Assembly (NCBI RefSeq): GCF_003597395.2
Contig: NC_133771.1
Location: 51,248,321 to 51,312,320 of the forward strand
DNA from: Chelonoidis abingdonii
Taxonomy: Eukaryota; Chordata; Testudines; Testudinidae
Length of the DNA: 64,000 nucleotides
Direction: 5' to 3'
Below are positions 11,046 to 23,904 of the stretch, in pieces (position 1 is the first letter of the stretch; each line of letters opens with the position of its first letter). The notes under the pieces were generated by a model that ran no database searches, was not told the origin of the DNA, and was given only the letters and a program-made list of their open reading frames with translations. Made by a program: the position numbers and the translations under genes.

Positions 11046-12578
11046 TCGAGTGCTAGATATTCTTTATTGAGGTGAGGAGACCACATCTGTATACAGTGAT
11101 TTCGAGGATGGGCGTACCAATGGATTTATATAAGGACAAATAAATATTCCCAGTACTTTAATGATCCTAACACCTGTTGCTTTTCTTGAGCACCTCTGCG
11201 CACATGCGTGCGACATCTCAAAGAAGCATCACGATAGCACCAAGATCTTTTCCTGAACTCTTGTTAAGCTAAATTAGCCCTCCATCATTATTGTAGTAAG
11301 TGGTATTTTCCAAGTGTCATTACTTTTACATTTATCCACATAAATTTCGTTTGCTATTTGTTTTCTAATCAACTTAGTTTGTGAGATCTTTGAAGTTCTT
11401 CACAATCCTTTGGCTTAAACTATTTGAGGTAGTTTCATCTCAAACTTTGCCCACCTCACGTTACCCCTTTCTCCATACATTTATGAATAAATTGAATAGT
11501 ATTTGGTCCTAGGACTGACCCTTGGGGAGACCACTCTTTACCCCTCTCCATTCTGAGAATTACTATAAATTCCTACGTTTGTTCCTGGTTAAACAGATTT
11601 CTCCAGTCCATAAAGGACCTTCACCCTTTTATCCCATGACAGCTTAATTGTACATAAACAGCCTTTGGGGGACCTTGTCAAACTGCATTCGAAATCTAAG
11701 TTACACATGCCAATGGATCCCCCCTGTCCACATTTGTTGACTCTTCAAAGAACTCTAATAGATTAGTAAGTACAAAGATTCCCTTTTACAGAAACCATGA
11801 ATTGACTGATGCTACAACAGTTTATGCTCATGTGTCTGAGCAATTATTCTTAAAATTGTTTCAATCACTTTTAGCCCCGGTAGTGACTTTAGACTTACCA
11901 GTAGTAATTGCCGGAACACCGTCTAAGCCCTTTTTAAATATTGCGTTACAATTAGCTACTATCTAGCCATGTACCGGAAGCCAATTTAAGAACAGTACAA
12001 ACCTAGTAATAGTTCCGCAACTTCACATATGAGTTCTTTCAGAACTCTTGGGTGAATGCACTTGGTCGGACGTAATGGTTAATTCCAAAACCATCCTCTA
12101 GTGACACTCAATCTGTACAGTTCCTTCAGATTTGTCACCTAGCAAAAGCCGGCTCAGTATGGGAATCCCCTAACATCACCTCAGCGTGCTAGAGACTGAA
12201 GCAAAAAACCATTTAGTCACCGCAATACTTGATCGTCTTATAAGCGCCCTTTGTATTCGATCGCCAAGGGCCCCAGAGTTGTTTAGCAGGCTTCCTGCTA
12301 TCTGATGTACTTTAAAAAACATTTGTTATACCATTGGAGTTTGCTAGCCGTTCTTCAGAACCTCTTGACTTTATATACTCTTGCACTTAACTGGCATGTT
12401 GTCTCCTTCTATCCACTAGGATTTACTGTCCAATTTAAGGAAAGTCTCTTCTATCTCTCACTGCTTCTGTTTACATGGTTGGTAAGCACAGATGCTCTTT
12501 TATTCTTGTACGGTTTCTTAATTGGCGTATAACATGAACGTGGGCCTCTATTTATATGTCTAAAAAGGGTCCATGCAG
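11046..12578 (-). repeat. Left arm of a 3 kb palindrome (antisense CR1 ORF2)
   Basis: Antisense CR1 reverse-transcriptase region with many small substitutions and single-base indels, no usable frame, and sharp edges. It mirrors 12579-14071 base for base apart from scattered differences. The centre lies between 12578 and 12579 in CCATGCAG/CTGCATGG, with no spacer. At the outer edge TCGAGTGCTAGA pairs with the end of the right arm. It begins directly where clean ORF1 text stops. Confidence 0.85.
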
Positions 12579-14071
12579 CTGCATGGACCCTTTTTAGACT
12601 TTATAGAGGCCCAACTGTTCATGTTATACGCCAATTTAGAACCGTACGATAAAAGATGCATCTGTGCTTACCAACAATGTAAACGAAGCCGCTGAGAGTA
12701 GAGGATTCCTTAAATTGGACGTAAATCCTGTGAGATAGAAGGGCAACATGCAGTTATTGTGCAGAGTATATAGAAGTCAGAGGTTCTGAGAACGGTTAGC
12801 AAACTTCCAATGGTTATACAATTTTTTTAAGTACATCAGATGCGGAAGCTGCTAAACAAGCGTCTGGGGCCCTTGGCGATCTTCGAATACCAAGGGCGCT
12901 TATAGACGATCAAGTATTGCGGGACTAAATGGATTTTGTTGCTGTCGTCTCAGCACGTGAGGTGATGTTAGGGGATTCCATATGAGCCGGCTGTTTTGTA
13001 TGGTGACAAATCTGAAGGGAACTGTAAGATTGACGTGTCATAGAGGATGGTTTTGGAATTAACCATTACGTCACGACCAGTGCATTTCAGCCCAAGAGTT
13101 CTTGAAGAACTCATATGTGGTTGCGGAGATATTACTAGGTTTTTGTACTGTCTTTAAATTGGCTTCGCGGTACATGGCTGATGTAGCTAATTGTAACGCA
13201 TATTTAAAAGGGCTTGTAGACGGTGGTTCGGCAATTTACTGGTAGTCTAAAGTCACTACCGGGGCAAGTGGATTGACAATTTTAAGAATAATTGTCTCAG
13301 AAATGAGCGTTAAACTGTTGTGCTCGTAATTTGGTTTCTGTGAAAGGGATCTTTGTACTTACTAATCTATTGGTTCTTTTGAGGAGTCAACAAATGTGGA
13401 CAGGGGGGATCCAGTTGGCATTGTGTACTTAGATTTCGAAATTGCGTTTTGACAAGGTCCTACCCAAAGGCTGTTTATGTACAATTAAGCTGTCATGGGA
13501 TAAAGGGTGAAGGTCCTTTATGGACTGGAGAAATCTGGCGTTTAACCAGGAACAAACGCGGTAGGAATTTATAGTTAATTCTCAGAATGGAGAGGGGTAC
13601 GAGTGGTTTTACCAATGTCAGTCCTAGGACCAAATCTATTCATTTTCTAAATGTATGGAGAAAGTGGGTAACGTGAGGTGGGAAAGTTTGAGATGAAACT
13701 ATCAGAATAGTTAAGCAAAGGATTGTGAAGACTTCAAAGATCTCACAAACTAAGTTGATTTAGAACAAATAGCAACGAAATTTATGTGGATAATGTAAAA
13801 GTTAATGACCTTGGAAAATACCATTACTACAATAATTGATGGAGGGCTAATTTAGCTTAACAAGAGTCAGGAAAAAGATCTTGGTGCTATCGTGATGCTT
13901 TTGAATGTCGCTACGCATGTGCGCAGGAGGTGCTCAAGAAGCAACAGGCTGTTAGGAATATTAAGTACTGGGATTATTTATTGTCCTTTATAAATTCCAT
14001 TGGTTACGCCCACCTTCGATCACTGTATACAGATGTGGATCTCCTCACTAATAAAGTTTTCTAGCACTCGA
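12579..14071 (+). repeat. Right arm of the palindrome (sense CR1 ORF2)
   Basis: Sense CR1 RT region, from upstream of the RT core to the AGCACTCGA near the end of ORF2. Compared with the clean CR1 at 14755-14950, the arm is littered with substitutions and one-base indels: for instance CTACGCATGTGCGCAGGAGG stands where the clean copy has CCACGCAGTGTGCAGAGGCG. Several odd words are shared with the left arm and others are private to one arm, as expected for two error-prone readings of one template. Confidence 0.85.
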
Positions 14072-14669
14072 CTAGTACCCTGGTAACCAAATGGCAGTTG
14101 CTCCAGGTTAATCAAGGCACCTGGAGCCAATTAAGATCTTTCTAGAAGGCAGTAGAGATAGCTACTTTAATTAGAACACCTGCAGCCAATCAAGGCAGGC
14201 TAATCAGGCACCTGGGTTTAAAAAGGAGCTCACACTCCAGTCAGCAGGGCATGGAGGAGCCAGAGGAGAAGGAGCGTGTGTGAGGAGCTGGGAGCAAGAA
14301 GGCAAGGAGCTGAGAGTGAGAGAGTGTGTACTGCTGGAGGATTGAGGAGGACAAGCGTTATCAGACACCAGGAGGAAGGTCCTGTGGTGAGAAATAAAGA
14401 AGGTGTTTGGGAGGAGGCCATGGGGAAGTAGCCCAGGGAGTTGTAGCTGTGGTAAATGCAGCTGTTACAGGAGGCACTATAGACAGCTGTGATCCACAGG
14501 GCCCTGGGCTGGAACCCGGAGTAGAGGGCGGGCCTGAGGTGGCACAGGTTCCCCCCAAACCTCCCAACTCCTGATCAGACAAGGAGGAGCTGACCCAGAC
14601 TGTGGGTTCCACAAGAAGGGGAAGATCACTGAGGTGAACAAATCCGCCAATAAGCGCAGGACCCACCAA
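14072..14669 (+). repeat. LTR-like interspersed repeat
   Basis: GC-richer block with a promoter-like arrangement: paired CCAATCAAGG/AATCAGGCACCTG words, then TTTAAAAAGG (14217-14226) followed by GAGCTCACAC. It matches my memory of a turtle LTR-type repeat. Its right edge, at CCACCAAGG, joins mid-CR1 sequence (AAAAATAACCCC) without a visible duplication, and its left edge abuts the palindrome. The minus-strand frames here have no known domain. Class (Gypsy or ERV) not determined. Confidence 0.45.
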
Positions 14670-15550
14670 GGTAAAAATAACCCCAACTATACATATACAA
14701 TATGATGGGGGCTAATTTAGCTACAACGAGTCAGGAAAAAGATCTTGGATCATCGTGGATAGTTCTCTGAAGATGTCCACGCAGTGTGCAGAGGCGGTCA
14801 AAAAAGCAAACAGGATGTTAGGAATCATTAAAAAGGGGATAGAGAATAAGACTGAGAATATATTATTGCCCTTATATAAATCCATGGTACGCCCACATCT
14901 CGAATACTGTGTACAGATGTGGTCTCCTCACCTCAAAAAAGATATTCTAGCACTAGAAAAGGTTCAGAAAAGGGCAACTAAAATGATTAGGGGTTTGGAG
15001 AGGGTCCCGTATGAGGAAAGATTAAAGAGGCTAGGCCTCTTCAGCTTGGAAAAGAGAAGACTAAGGGGGGGGGTATGATAGAGGTATATAAAATCATGAG
15101 TGATGTAGAGAAAGTAGATAAGGAAAAGTTATTTACTTATTCCCATAATACAAGAACTAGGGTTCACCAAATGAAATTAATAAGTAGCAGGTTTAAAACA
15201 AATAAAAGGAATTTCTTCTTCACACAGCGCACAGTCAACTTGTGGACCTCCTTACCTGAGGAGGTTGTGAAGGCTGGGACTATAACAATGTTTAAAAGGG
15301 AACTGGATAAATTCATGCTGGCTAAGTCCGTAAATGGCTATTAGCCAGGAAGGGTAAAGAATGGTGTCCCTAGTCTCTGTTCATCAGAAGATGGAGATGG
15401 ATGGCAGGAGAGAAATCACTTGATCATTGCCTGTTAGCTTTACTCCCTCTGGGGCACCTGGCATTGGCCACTGTCGGTAGACAGGATACTGGGCTAGATG
15501 GACTTTTGGTCTGACCCGGTACAGCTGTTCTTATGTTCTTATGTTTTTAT
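14670..15550 (+). mobile_element. CR1 LINE 3' end, clean copy
   Basis: End of ORF2 plus the 3'UTR. The frame from 14755 reads the conserved C-terminal RT/thumb text ([39 protein letters not shown]). A run of nine G (15065-15073) then shifts the frame, and the rest continues in the frame at 15075-15344 ([27 protein letters not shown]). The 3'UTR ends with CTGTTCTTATGTTCTTATG, the 8-bp CR1 tail. It is either one half of a CR1 interrupted by the 14072-14669 repeat or a separate 5'-truncated copy. Confidence 0.85.
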
Positions 15551-17028
15551 AAAAAGACTTCCAAGGTACATATGATTACTCATTTATTTTTGTTTAACAA
15601 CATGTGGAAACTGCAACAAATAAAGGGCAACTGAATTATTAGCACTCAGGGACAAAAAGACTACCTACATCAGTATATTACACAGAAAATAAAACGTGTT
15701 ATAATGACAGGTGAAATACCTTGACCCAACCGCATTATGCTGATACTCAAAAAGCTGTTGATTGCCCAGCCTCTGCCAGTGGTAATACTGTACACTTGTG
15801 TGTATGGAGATCATTTTGGATGAGAGGAAAACCAATTTTCATGCTCCCAGAAAACAAATTACTTGTATAGCAGGTCACTACAGTTACAATGGCAATAGCT
15901 TTATGCAACTAGAGTACTGAAAGATAATTTAACATAAGAGACTAAATGGGAAGTCTATCCTATAATTTTAATTAATACTTTCACAAGAAATAATCTTTAA
16001 ACAAAATATATGGAATAATTATAATTTATAATTTGTTTGTGCCTGTATATATTACAGTAAAAAACTTTCATTTCTAACTTTTAACACCGTTTGGCTTATT
16101 CTAGTATCATAACTGACAGTTAAGTATTTTGATACAGATTCTTAGTGATAAACAACAAAGACAGGAAACAGAATTTGTATATGACCTCTTCGTACACAGA
16201 TAGTTATTTAGTTCAGTATCTTCATTTGAAAATCTTCAGTATAATAATTAACGAACTGCAAAACCTATAAGTGCCCCCAAACTAACAGCCTTAAGTGCCT
16301 CTCTTGAGCTGATTTCTAGACATGAAAAAAATTCAAAGAAACCAGATGAATAGGCCAAATTAATAAGCAAGAAATTCACCCTTTTCATTCTCATATCCTG
16401 ATTGCAATAATAGAATATTTTGTTTTGGATCTACTTAGCCATAAAAGAATACACACTTTTGATAGGAGCGAATGACAGAGACACTAATGTAGGCATTTGG
16501 AGATTAAAGAAACAGAAAAAATAACTTTCGGGGCCACAGGGCTGAGGATTTCATTTTGAAGTGGGAACTCACAGGGTACACTTCAGATCAATACATTTTT
16601 TTTGGTAACCACACACTAAATGTCCTATGTACCCAGCACCCCCTTCCATCAAGCTAAGGGAGAATAATGGGCTAGCACAAGGCCTATATTGGGCTGAAGT
16701 GGGATTTATGTGGATCATAAGCACTGTGTCAGCCTTCAACTCAGGGATCTGAGTGCCTAATTTACCCTGAACTGCTTCTCTTGGAGGGAAGCAATGAAAG
16801 CATTGTAAGAACTCTGGAAACCTATTCTTTTCTGAAAAATAGGTTGGGAAGTCCCTCTGATTTAGTGTGCAATGAGACAATTTCATTGTAAACTGGCTTC
16901 AATGAAGGTGTCCTTTCTGGGATGGCATAACACTTAGGAACATATTTTCAGGTATCCACAGTTGGTGACTGGAGCCTAATTATGAAATATAGAATATATG
17001 AAATTGGTGTACCTTGATCATTCAGTAA
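15551..17028. other. Unassigned AT-rich DNA
   Basis: No exon or repeat recognised. The minus-strand frame at 16569-16886 has no family motif. Confidence 0.45.
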
Positions 17029-17323
17029 GGGCATGTCTACACTTACCCGTAGATCAGCACTGCTGCAATCAATGCAGTGAGTGTCAATTTAGTGTGTCTG
17101 GTGAAGATATGCTAAATTTATTGGAAAGCACTCTCCCATCAATTTGTGTACTCCATCTCTCCAAGAAGCATAAGAGAAGCTGATGGAAGACGCTTTGCCG
17201 TTGACAGAGCGCAGTGTAGCTACCGCAATAAGTGGATCTAACTACTTCGACTTCAGTTACATTATTCACTTAACTGAAGTTGCATAACTTAGATCAATTT
17301 ACTGTGGTAGTGTAGACCAGCCC
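17029..17323. mobile_element. Harbinger-like MITE
   Basis: About 295 bp with terminal inverted repeats, GGGCATGTCTACAC at the left and GTGTAGACCAGCCC at the right, flanked on both sides by TAA (17026-17028 and 17324-17326). A 3-bp TWA duplication and such ends fit the PIF/Harbinger superfamily. It encodes no transposase. The ends resemble those of the elements at 27933-28265, 46391-46725 and 50685-50876. Confidence 0.6.
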
Positions 17324-17326
17324 TAA

Positions 17327-20300
17327 ATCTCAGTTTGGGACCTTACTAGAGGTGTCTACTATTGTCAGGAATCTCAGAGTGTACTCATAGGCTCAGAGTG
17401 CCCAACAGATGCCAAAACCAAGGATACAGCACTACTGTTCACAGACTAACAACAAAGCAGGAGTTGAAAAGTGAACTAGGATACAATATATAATACAATG
17501 TTTCCCAACCACTAGCTTAACAAATTGAATTCCCTGGGCATGCCAGCAGTGTCCAATGTCTGGTGTATGCTTCAACCTGAAATGGATCCTGGGTTCTTCA
17601 AAGGCTATTCTTGGGGGAAATGAGCTTCTACAGCGCATCATGGTCCTACCCAGAGGTTCATTACTAAAGACCTGCTCCGTTACTAAAAACTGTATTAAGA
17701 TGAAAAGCTCCCAGTGATCACAAAGGCAGGAAGACTGAGCCTGCAGATAAAGAAAAGTAGCCTCATGTGCCATTCCCAGAATTCTGACATACCCAGTACT
17801 CATAAACATATTAGAGTTTGGGGATGATTGATCAAGTACTTAGCACTTGTTAGCTAATGATTAGATAAAACTTGGGAGGGAAACTAGCTTTCTTATTTTC
17901 ATAAAGACCCTGTAACATTCATAGAATCCCAATTCAAATGGTAATCTATTTCCACATATGGAAGTCAACACCAACTGAGATATCAGAATACTGAGGGCTG
18001 GAAACCCCACTTTTCTGGGGAAATGTCATTGATGAACATTCAGTGAGTTTTGTCTCAGTCTGTTAGCAGACAGACTATCCCAACTGTCTGAACTGCTGTA
18101 GTAAAACAATAAGATAATAAAATCTGGTTTTGATGGTAATAATCCTAAAATCATTGCCATAACCATGAGATTTTTTGTTTAGTTTAATCTAGTAACACAC
18201 GCAATCTATTTGCTTCTTCAAAGCTGGTTTCATAACTGCAGGAAGAACTCTAGAGCCGATGTGATAGTGGTAGGTTTCCAATGGGTTCTTATGGTATTGA
18301 ATTTAATTCCGGTGCAAGGAGGTTAATTCAATACACATATTACATGTGTCTTTTTGTGTATAAGATGCTTGGTTTTATTATTGATATTGGACAGTCCACT
18401 GTACTTAGTTTCCACTGGTTTAGAACTGCATCAGAAAATAAGCTGTTTCTAAAACTCTGTGAAGTCTTCCTGGTGGAGTGAGCTCCAGGAGCAGGAAAAA
18501 CATACTGCTGCCAAACTGAGGTCTGCTTGTGACTGAGGATGAGAGAGACTGGGAATGAATTGAAACCTCAGGGCCTGATGTACTGAAAGTTGCAGTGTTA
18601 TTGGTTGAGCTAGGAGGACTTTTCCTTCCTGGTAGACTGTCCTGAATCTGACAACAGTGTCCACACAGACCGGGAATGTGCATGCTAACTTCAAAAATAT
18701 CAGTGAAAGAGGCATTTTTTAGTGAGCTGAGATACACAGTATAACCAAAGGCAGAATTAGAAGGCTCTAGTGAGGGTATTTCACAGTTTAAACAATATTG
18801 CAAAAATTCTGCAATGTCAGTTATTCTATCCATTATATAAACAATGAACAAGTTCATGGGCAAGATGATAGGCATGTTAAATAAGTCAATGTAGAAAAAG
18901 TGATTTGGACTGCCCCATCACACAACTAATCACTGACCACTGGCTGAGCTAATTGCTGATAAATGTAAATATAATAGGCTCTTCTGATAAGACTCATTGC
19001 CTCAAGGTTAGAGGTTCAGTGTGGTCAGACATTTTTATACTTAACCAACCTTTCCTGCAGTGCTGAGTTTTAGGGTAGCATATCATTTCCTGGAATATTG
19101 ACAGAAGGTCCTTGGGGAACTGAAAGTAAATGTAAATGAAGAATAGTGTTGTCCTGCATTTACCACAATAAATATGTTTGTTCAAAGAAAAAGGCAGCTC
19201 GTAGTAGAAGTAATACCAGTTTGCTTGTGCCAGTTACACTAGATTTATTGTTGAAGAATAGTTCAAATACATGTGAAGGTCATCCCTCTAATATTGTGCA
19301 GGCCGGTGTGACCTTGGATTAGGGACCGTTTGCAATGAATGCCAGCTGCACAAACAAAAGCAGTACAGAAGAAGTGGTATTACTTGGAAACCTGACTATT
19401 CACCTATTAAGGAATTGGTGTACCTTGATCATTGCGTGGATACCTCTGCTTTTCACTCCTTTACCCACTTAACATTCCAGGATAGAGAAAGCTTGTTTTA
19501 TATACATTTGATTGTTACATTATATCATTGTTCCCCACAAATAATGTGAAAAATCAATTTTACATCAGGTCTTATAAAGAAGCCGAATTGTAAATGTTTA
19601 AGGCTCACCTGCAGTACTCTTTTATAAGCAGTCTGTTTTATATATTTTCTCTTCAACAGCTGCAGTGCTAACAGCAGGTAGCAAAAAATTGACAGGATGA
19701 AGAATGCACTCACTAACAGGGAATTTACATATCCCTAGCTCATGCATCATCACAGCTTACACAAGTTTTAATGACTTTCTGAACTGACAAGATGATGATT
19801 CTCCCACTCTGTGGGACTAATCAGAACCAGTAAAATGCTTCAGTGACCAAAATTGGAGTGAAACTTGCATAAGTGGTTATCTTGCCTTAAAGACAAATGA
19901 GGATAGTGGGGGTTCATTTAGTTTCTCTCAATTACAATATCCACTGAAATAGAAATCCCTCTCACAGAAGTTAAGGCAGACATGTGGAATTCAAATGGAA
20001 TAGGAAAAAAAGTGGAAATAATCTAAGTGAAAAAGACACTGGAAATGTATACACTCCAAGTATTGCATAAAACTGTCCTTTGGGTGCTGTGTTTGTTATC
20101 CTTTATTAACAAATAATATATATGATGAAATTTCCCAAGGAACACCAGCCTGTCTACACACTGCCTACAAATGAATAATTGGTGAATAAATCAAAATGAT
20201 CTTGTGCCAGGTTCAAAATTAAACAGAGAGTCTATTACTGCTACAGTAAATATTTCTAAACCAAAGCATCAGATTATCACTGAAGATTAAAGATGGAAGA

Positions 20301-22260
20301 TTACATTTTTTTTTGCAAAATAAAATACTGTCTATATTTTTTTGTGATTTCACCAAGAAAGGAACACAAAATAGGTTAAACTAACAGATGTCTAGAAAGA
20401 CAATACTTCATATGGTTTTGAAGGTCGGTGGCTGCCCAGTAGACTAATCTATCCAGAATAATAACCCAGAACAAACAAACAAACGAAAAAGCCTTTCTTC
20501 CTTCATCAGGCCTAATATAAATAAATAAAAAGATCCATGAATCGGGAGTTGTGGATCTGTTCAGAGGATGGGAAATTGATGTAAATGAGCTACTCTCTAC
20601 TCATATAATATATCTCCATAGCCAAATCTTCCCCTTCCCTCTGGAACAGCTCAGCTTAGAAAAGGCAAAGCTCCAAAGCTGTGGTGCCTCAGTGGGCCAG
20701 CAAAATGGGCTGGTGATTTTTGGTTGATGACAGCCCTAGGGGACCATATATACTCACTCCATTCAGGCATATTGCTGTGAGCTGCAGGTGTGGCTTAAGA
20801 GTGGCATATGGTCCTTATTATGTTCACTCAAATTGTGGTAATGAATCTTTTTGTAGTTATAAGTTTTGAAAATGTCATCTTTTAAAAGCATGAATATATG
20901 CAGCTTGTATATAAATCCATGATTTGATAGAATTAAGATGTACTTATAATTGTCCTAATATCTCCCCACAAATTACATCCTATTCAAGTGGCATAACATT
21001 TTCCCTCCCCAAGAACTATAATAAACTTAGGAACAAATAAACAATATACAAATCTTATAAATGAGCTCCAAGGCTTTTTTCCCCCTGCACTATCCCTCAT
21101 ATACAAGCAAACAGAAGTTGATTCTTTGTCCTTAGAGAGTGTAGTATTTCTGACAAACAACACAGACTTTATCATCATAGAGTTATGTAAGAAAACAACA
21201 ATAAATCCACACTGATTAAGTAGTGGAAAAATAAATTAGAGTGAGCAACTATAGGAATCCTTCCTTAAAGAGCATGTTTTTGTTTCCCAGTTTCTGCTCT
21301 CCCCTGTTTCTTTTGTTACAAATACTATTAGCACTGTCTAATTTTCTAAAACAAATCCATTTTTTTTATAGATCTCCCTAGGCAAATTATTTTAATGGAA
21401 TTTATTCAGGTTTCAAAATAACAATTCCTGTTCAGCAACCAGACTGAATAAGGGTCATTGTATTATAACAGCATAGAGGTCTAGTTCTCTCTTCTTCTGT
21501 GTGCCAAACTCATATAGACACTGATAGCAATTATGTACCATATGGAAAGCAGAATAAACCTCTCTATACACAACATAAGAAGAAACAGCAACAGAATATT
21601 CTTCTGCAACCTGACATTTTTAATTATTTTTGGAGACTATAAGAATATTAGAGAGAGAGAGATTCACAGAAACACAAACATGTGTGTGCATAGCTACCTA
21701 TGTGACTGTAAAATTAAAGATAACAGTAACAAAAAGTAGGGAAATGCAAAAGATAAATGACCACCACAATATTAACTCATTCATCCTGTATATCATCTTG
21801 GGGGGTAGGTAGAGGAGTTGGTTTTTTGGGCAGTGTCTTTTTGTATGTGTCTGGAATATAACAATACAAATAATGACCATTATGCAACATATGTTAAAAG
21901 ATATTACATATAAAATAGGAAGAAAATAGTTAATACCTTCTTGTAGGCTTGTATGCCTACAAGTCCAGGAGGCATGTGATCTTTTGCATTTCAACACTTT
22001 TGTGATAGTAACTGTGCAACTAGAAAATTACATTAATATGGTCTTTGATCCCAAGAAATCTTATGTAATGAGACTACTCACATTCATAAAGTTAAGAACA
22101 GGCATAAGTCTTTTTAGAATAGGAGCCATGTTAGTTAATTTCCAAGGTTTTGTGTGAATGCATGAATGAATGAATGGTCACTCTGGAAAGCACATGTATG
22201 TTTTCTTGTAGCTCCTGTTTAGGGCCTCTATAAAGTATGCATTATTTTAACTTATATCAT
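17327..22260. other. Unassigned AT-rich DNA
   Basis: Nearly 5 kb with no recognised gene or full repeat. Frames such as 17432-17809 and 18420-18875 (both minus) lack known motifs. A 21-bp word starting AATTGGTGTACC occurs at both 17002-17022 and 19413-19433. Small AAAC and GA microsatellites lie near 20472 and 21653. Confidence 0.45.
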
Positions 22261-22272
22261 TAGTATATATAC

Positions 22273-22470
22273 GAGTGGTGGGCAACCTGTGGCCCATCAG
22301 AGTAATCCATTGGCAGCCAGACAGTTTGTTTACCTTTACACTGCTTCCCACAGCTCCCAGTGGCTGCAATTTGCCATTCCTAGCCAATGGGAGCTGCGGG
22401 CAGCCATGCAAATGTAAAAAAAACCTGTCTGTGCACCATGTGCAGCTCATGGGTCACAGGTTGCCCACCA

Positions 22471-22473
<3 letters not shown>
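22273..22473. mobile_element. hAT-like MITE
   Basis: 201 bp with near-perfect terminal inverted repeats: GAGTGGTGGGCAACCTGTG at the left, CACAGGTTGCCCACCACTG at the right. Flanks are ATATATAC and ATATATAT, consistent with an 8-bp hAT target duplication in an AT repeat. No coding capacity. Confidence 0.7.

Positions 22474-22518
<45 letters not shown>
22474..22518. repeat. (AT)n microsatellite
   Basis: Uninterrupted AT dinucleotides starting exactly at the right end of the hAT MITE. A short TATATAT tract also precedes the MITE, so it probably landed in an existing AT repeat. Confidence 0.9.
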
Positions 22519-22520
<2 letters not shown>

Positions 22521-22544
22521 CTATATGTCCTGTAGCTTGACAGC

Positions 22545-23860
22545 TTATGAATGCCCCTGAAGGATTTCCATGTTGTGGGGAGGCAGGTTTTGGCACAGTT
22601 CTGTTCCCTTGCAGGGGTTCCTTTCAATGATCAGCACAGTCCTTCCTTGTGTTAGCCGGTTTGGTGGGAGCCTGCTGCTAGCAGCTCGTTCATCTGTTGC
22701 TGCTGGTAGTTTCTTTAGCCGTAGGTGGTGGATCATGTCTGGTCCAGGTGTTGTCCAGCTCTGCAGTTCTTGACCCGCTGCTGGATGTCTTCTACTGTGA
22801 TGGTGACTGGTTTCTGTTCTGGAGATTGCTGTGCTCCAGGTCTGGCTAGCCACTTTGCATTGGTGTTATGAGTCTTCTCTTCTCCCAGTACTGTTCAGTT
22901 TCTGCTGCTGGTGCTCTGCTGTTTTGTGTTGTGCACTGCAGTTGGGAGTACATCTTGGATGGGTTCTTTGGAGAACAGGCATTTACTTTTTTGGCCTCGC
23001 TTCTCTAGTGTATCTCCTTAGCCTGGTAGCCAGTGCTGTGAGCCTTTTGTTTAGCAGTCTCTAGGGCTTCAGATGGAGTCAGGCCCTTGTATTTTTTCAG
23101 TAGCCGAGTCTTATCCTTAATCTCTACACCTTCTGTATGGTTCCACCAGCGGATTAACTTCTCTCCGAGTTGCCTTGATCTATCCTCCAACTCATTTCCA
23201 GGGTGGTACATACTGTGTTCTTCTTGATCGTGTAGCCAAGCATCTCCAGGATTAAGAGGCTGTAGCATATACCAGTTCATTGTTTGAGTTATGGTGGTAG
23301 TAGGGATTATCATGAGGGCTCTATTGGCATCTTCTAATATATTATCTGATGGTAACTAATTCACGAGCCTGGGCTCGAGATTGACTGTAGCTAGTTTCTC
23401 CATGATCTTATGCCTCATATCACTGCTGTGCTCTGCAATGGAGGGGGTGGCAGTGAAGTTTCGAGCTTTCAGGTGTGGGCTGCACATCCACTTGTTCTTC
23501 CAGGTCTTCTTGAGTCTGGGATGTAATGTGGAGTTGGTCCTATCTCACAGCTGTGAGAGCAGCTTCCTCTTTACTATGTTGAAGCATTGGGTAACTAGCT
23601 GTTTCTCAGTAAGTGTGGATGTAGGTCTTTTGTCCATCCATAGTCCCCTCATACATCCCCTCTTCATTAGGTCTACTGTTGTAGTAGCATTCATCAATTC
23701 CAGGTTCTCTTGTCTCGTCCATGAATGGTTTTTCCCAGTAGCCCCTTATCGTCAGATTGTCCTGATTCCTCAACATCTGTGCATGGACCTTAGTTAATCC
23801 AGGCGACATCTGAGCCGGCATGATTCTCCTAATTCGTGTCACTCTCATAATTGAGGTAGG
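22545..23860 (-). pseudogene. Non-LTR retrotransposon ORF, 5' part, decayed
   Basis: Three minus-strand frames in order (23848-23606, 23313-23005, 22853-22545) appear to be parts of one broken protein. The first holds a charged N-terminal region (LRNQDNLTIRGYWEKPF). The second has WWNHTEGVEIKDKTRLLKKY. The third has the start of a reverse transcriptase: WTTPGPDMIHHLRLKK, then RTVLIIERNPCKGTE, matching the APGPD...W...tvLi.K..kG blocks of non-LTR RTs. It stops before the catalytic YADD-type block. The clade is uncertain; my memory points to R2/R4-like LINEs. Unusually, the 5' part is kept and the 3' part is missing. A tRNA-like unit lies just upstream (23905-24000). Confidence 0.55.
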
Positions 23861-23904
23861 CAGGTGAAGCGTTAGGGGTCTTTGCCCAAGGACCCCTACA
23901 GAAA

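Noticed and set aside
11046..14071. Twin-priming inversion as the cause of the palindrome
   Set aside because: Twin priming inverts part of a LINE but does not duplicate the same segment in both orientations with no spacer.
18420..18875. 151-aa minus-strand frame
   Set aside because: No family motif; overlapping frames of similar length suggest chance.
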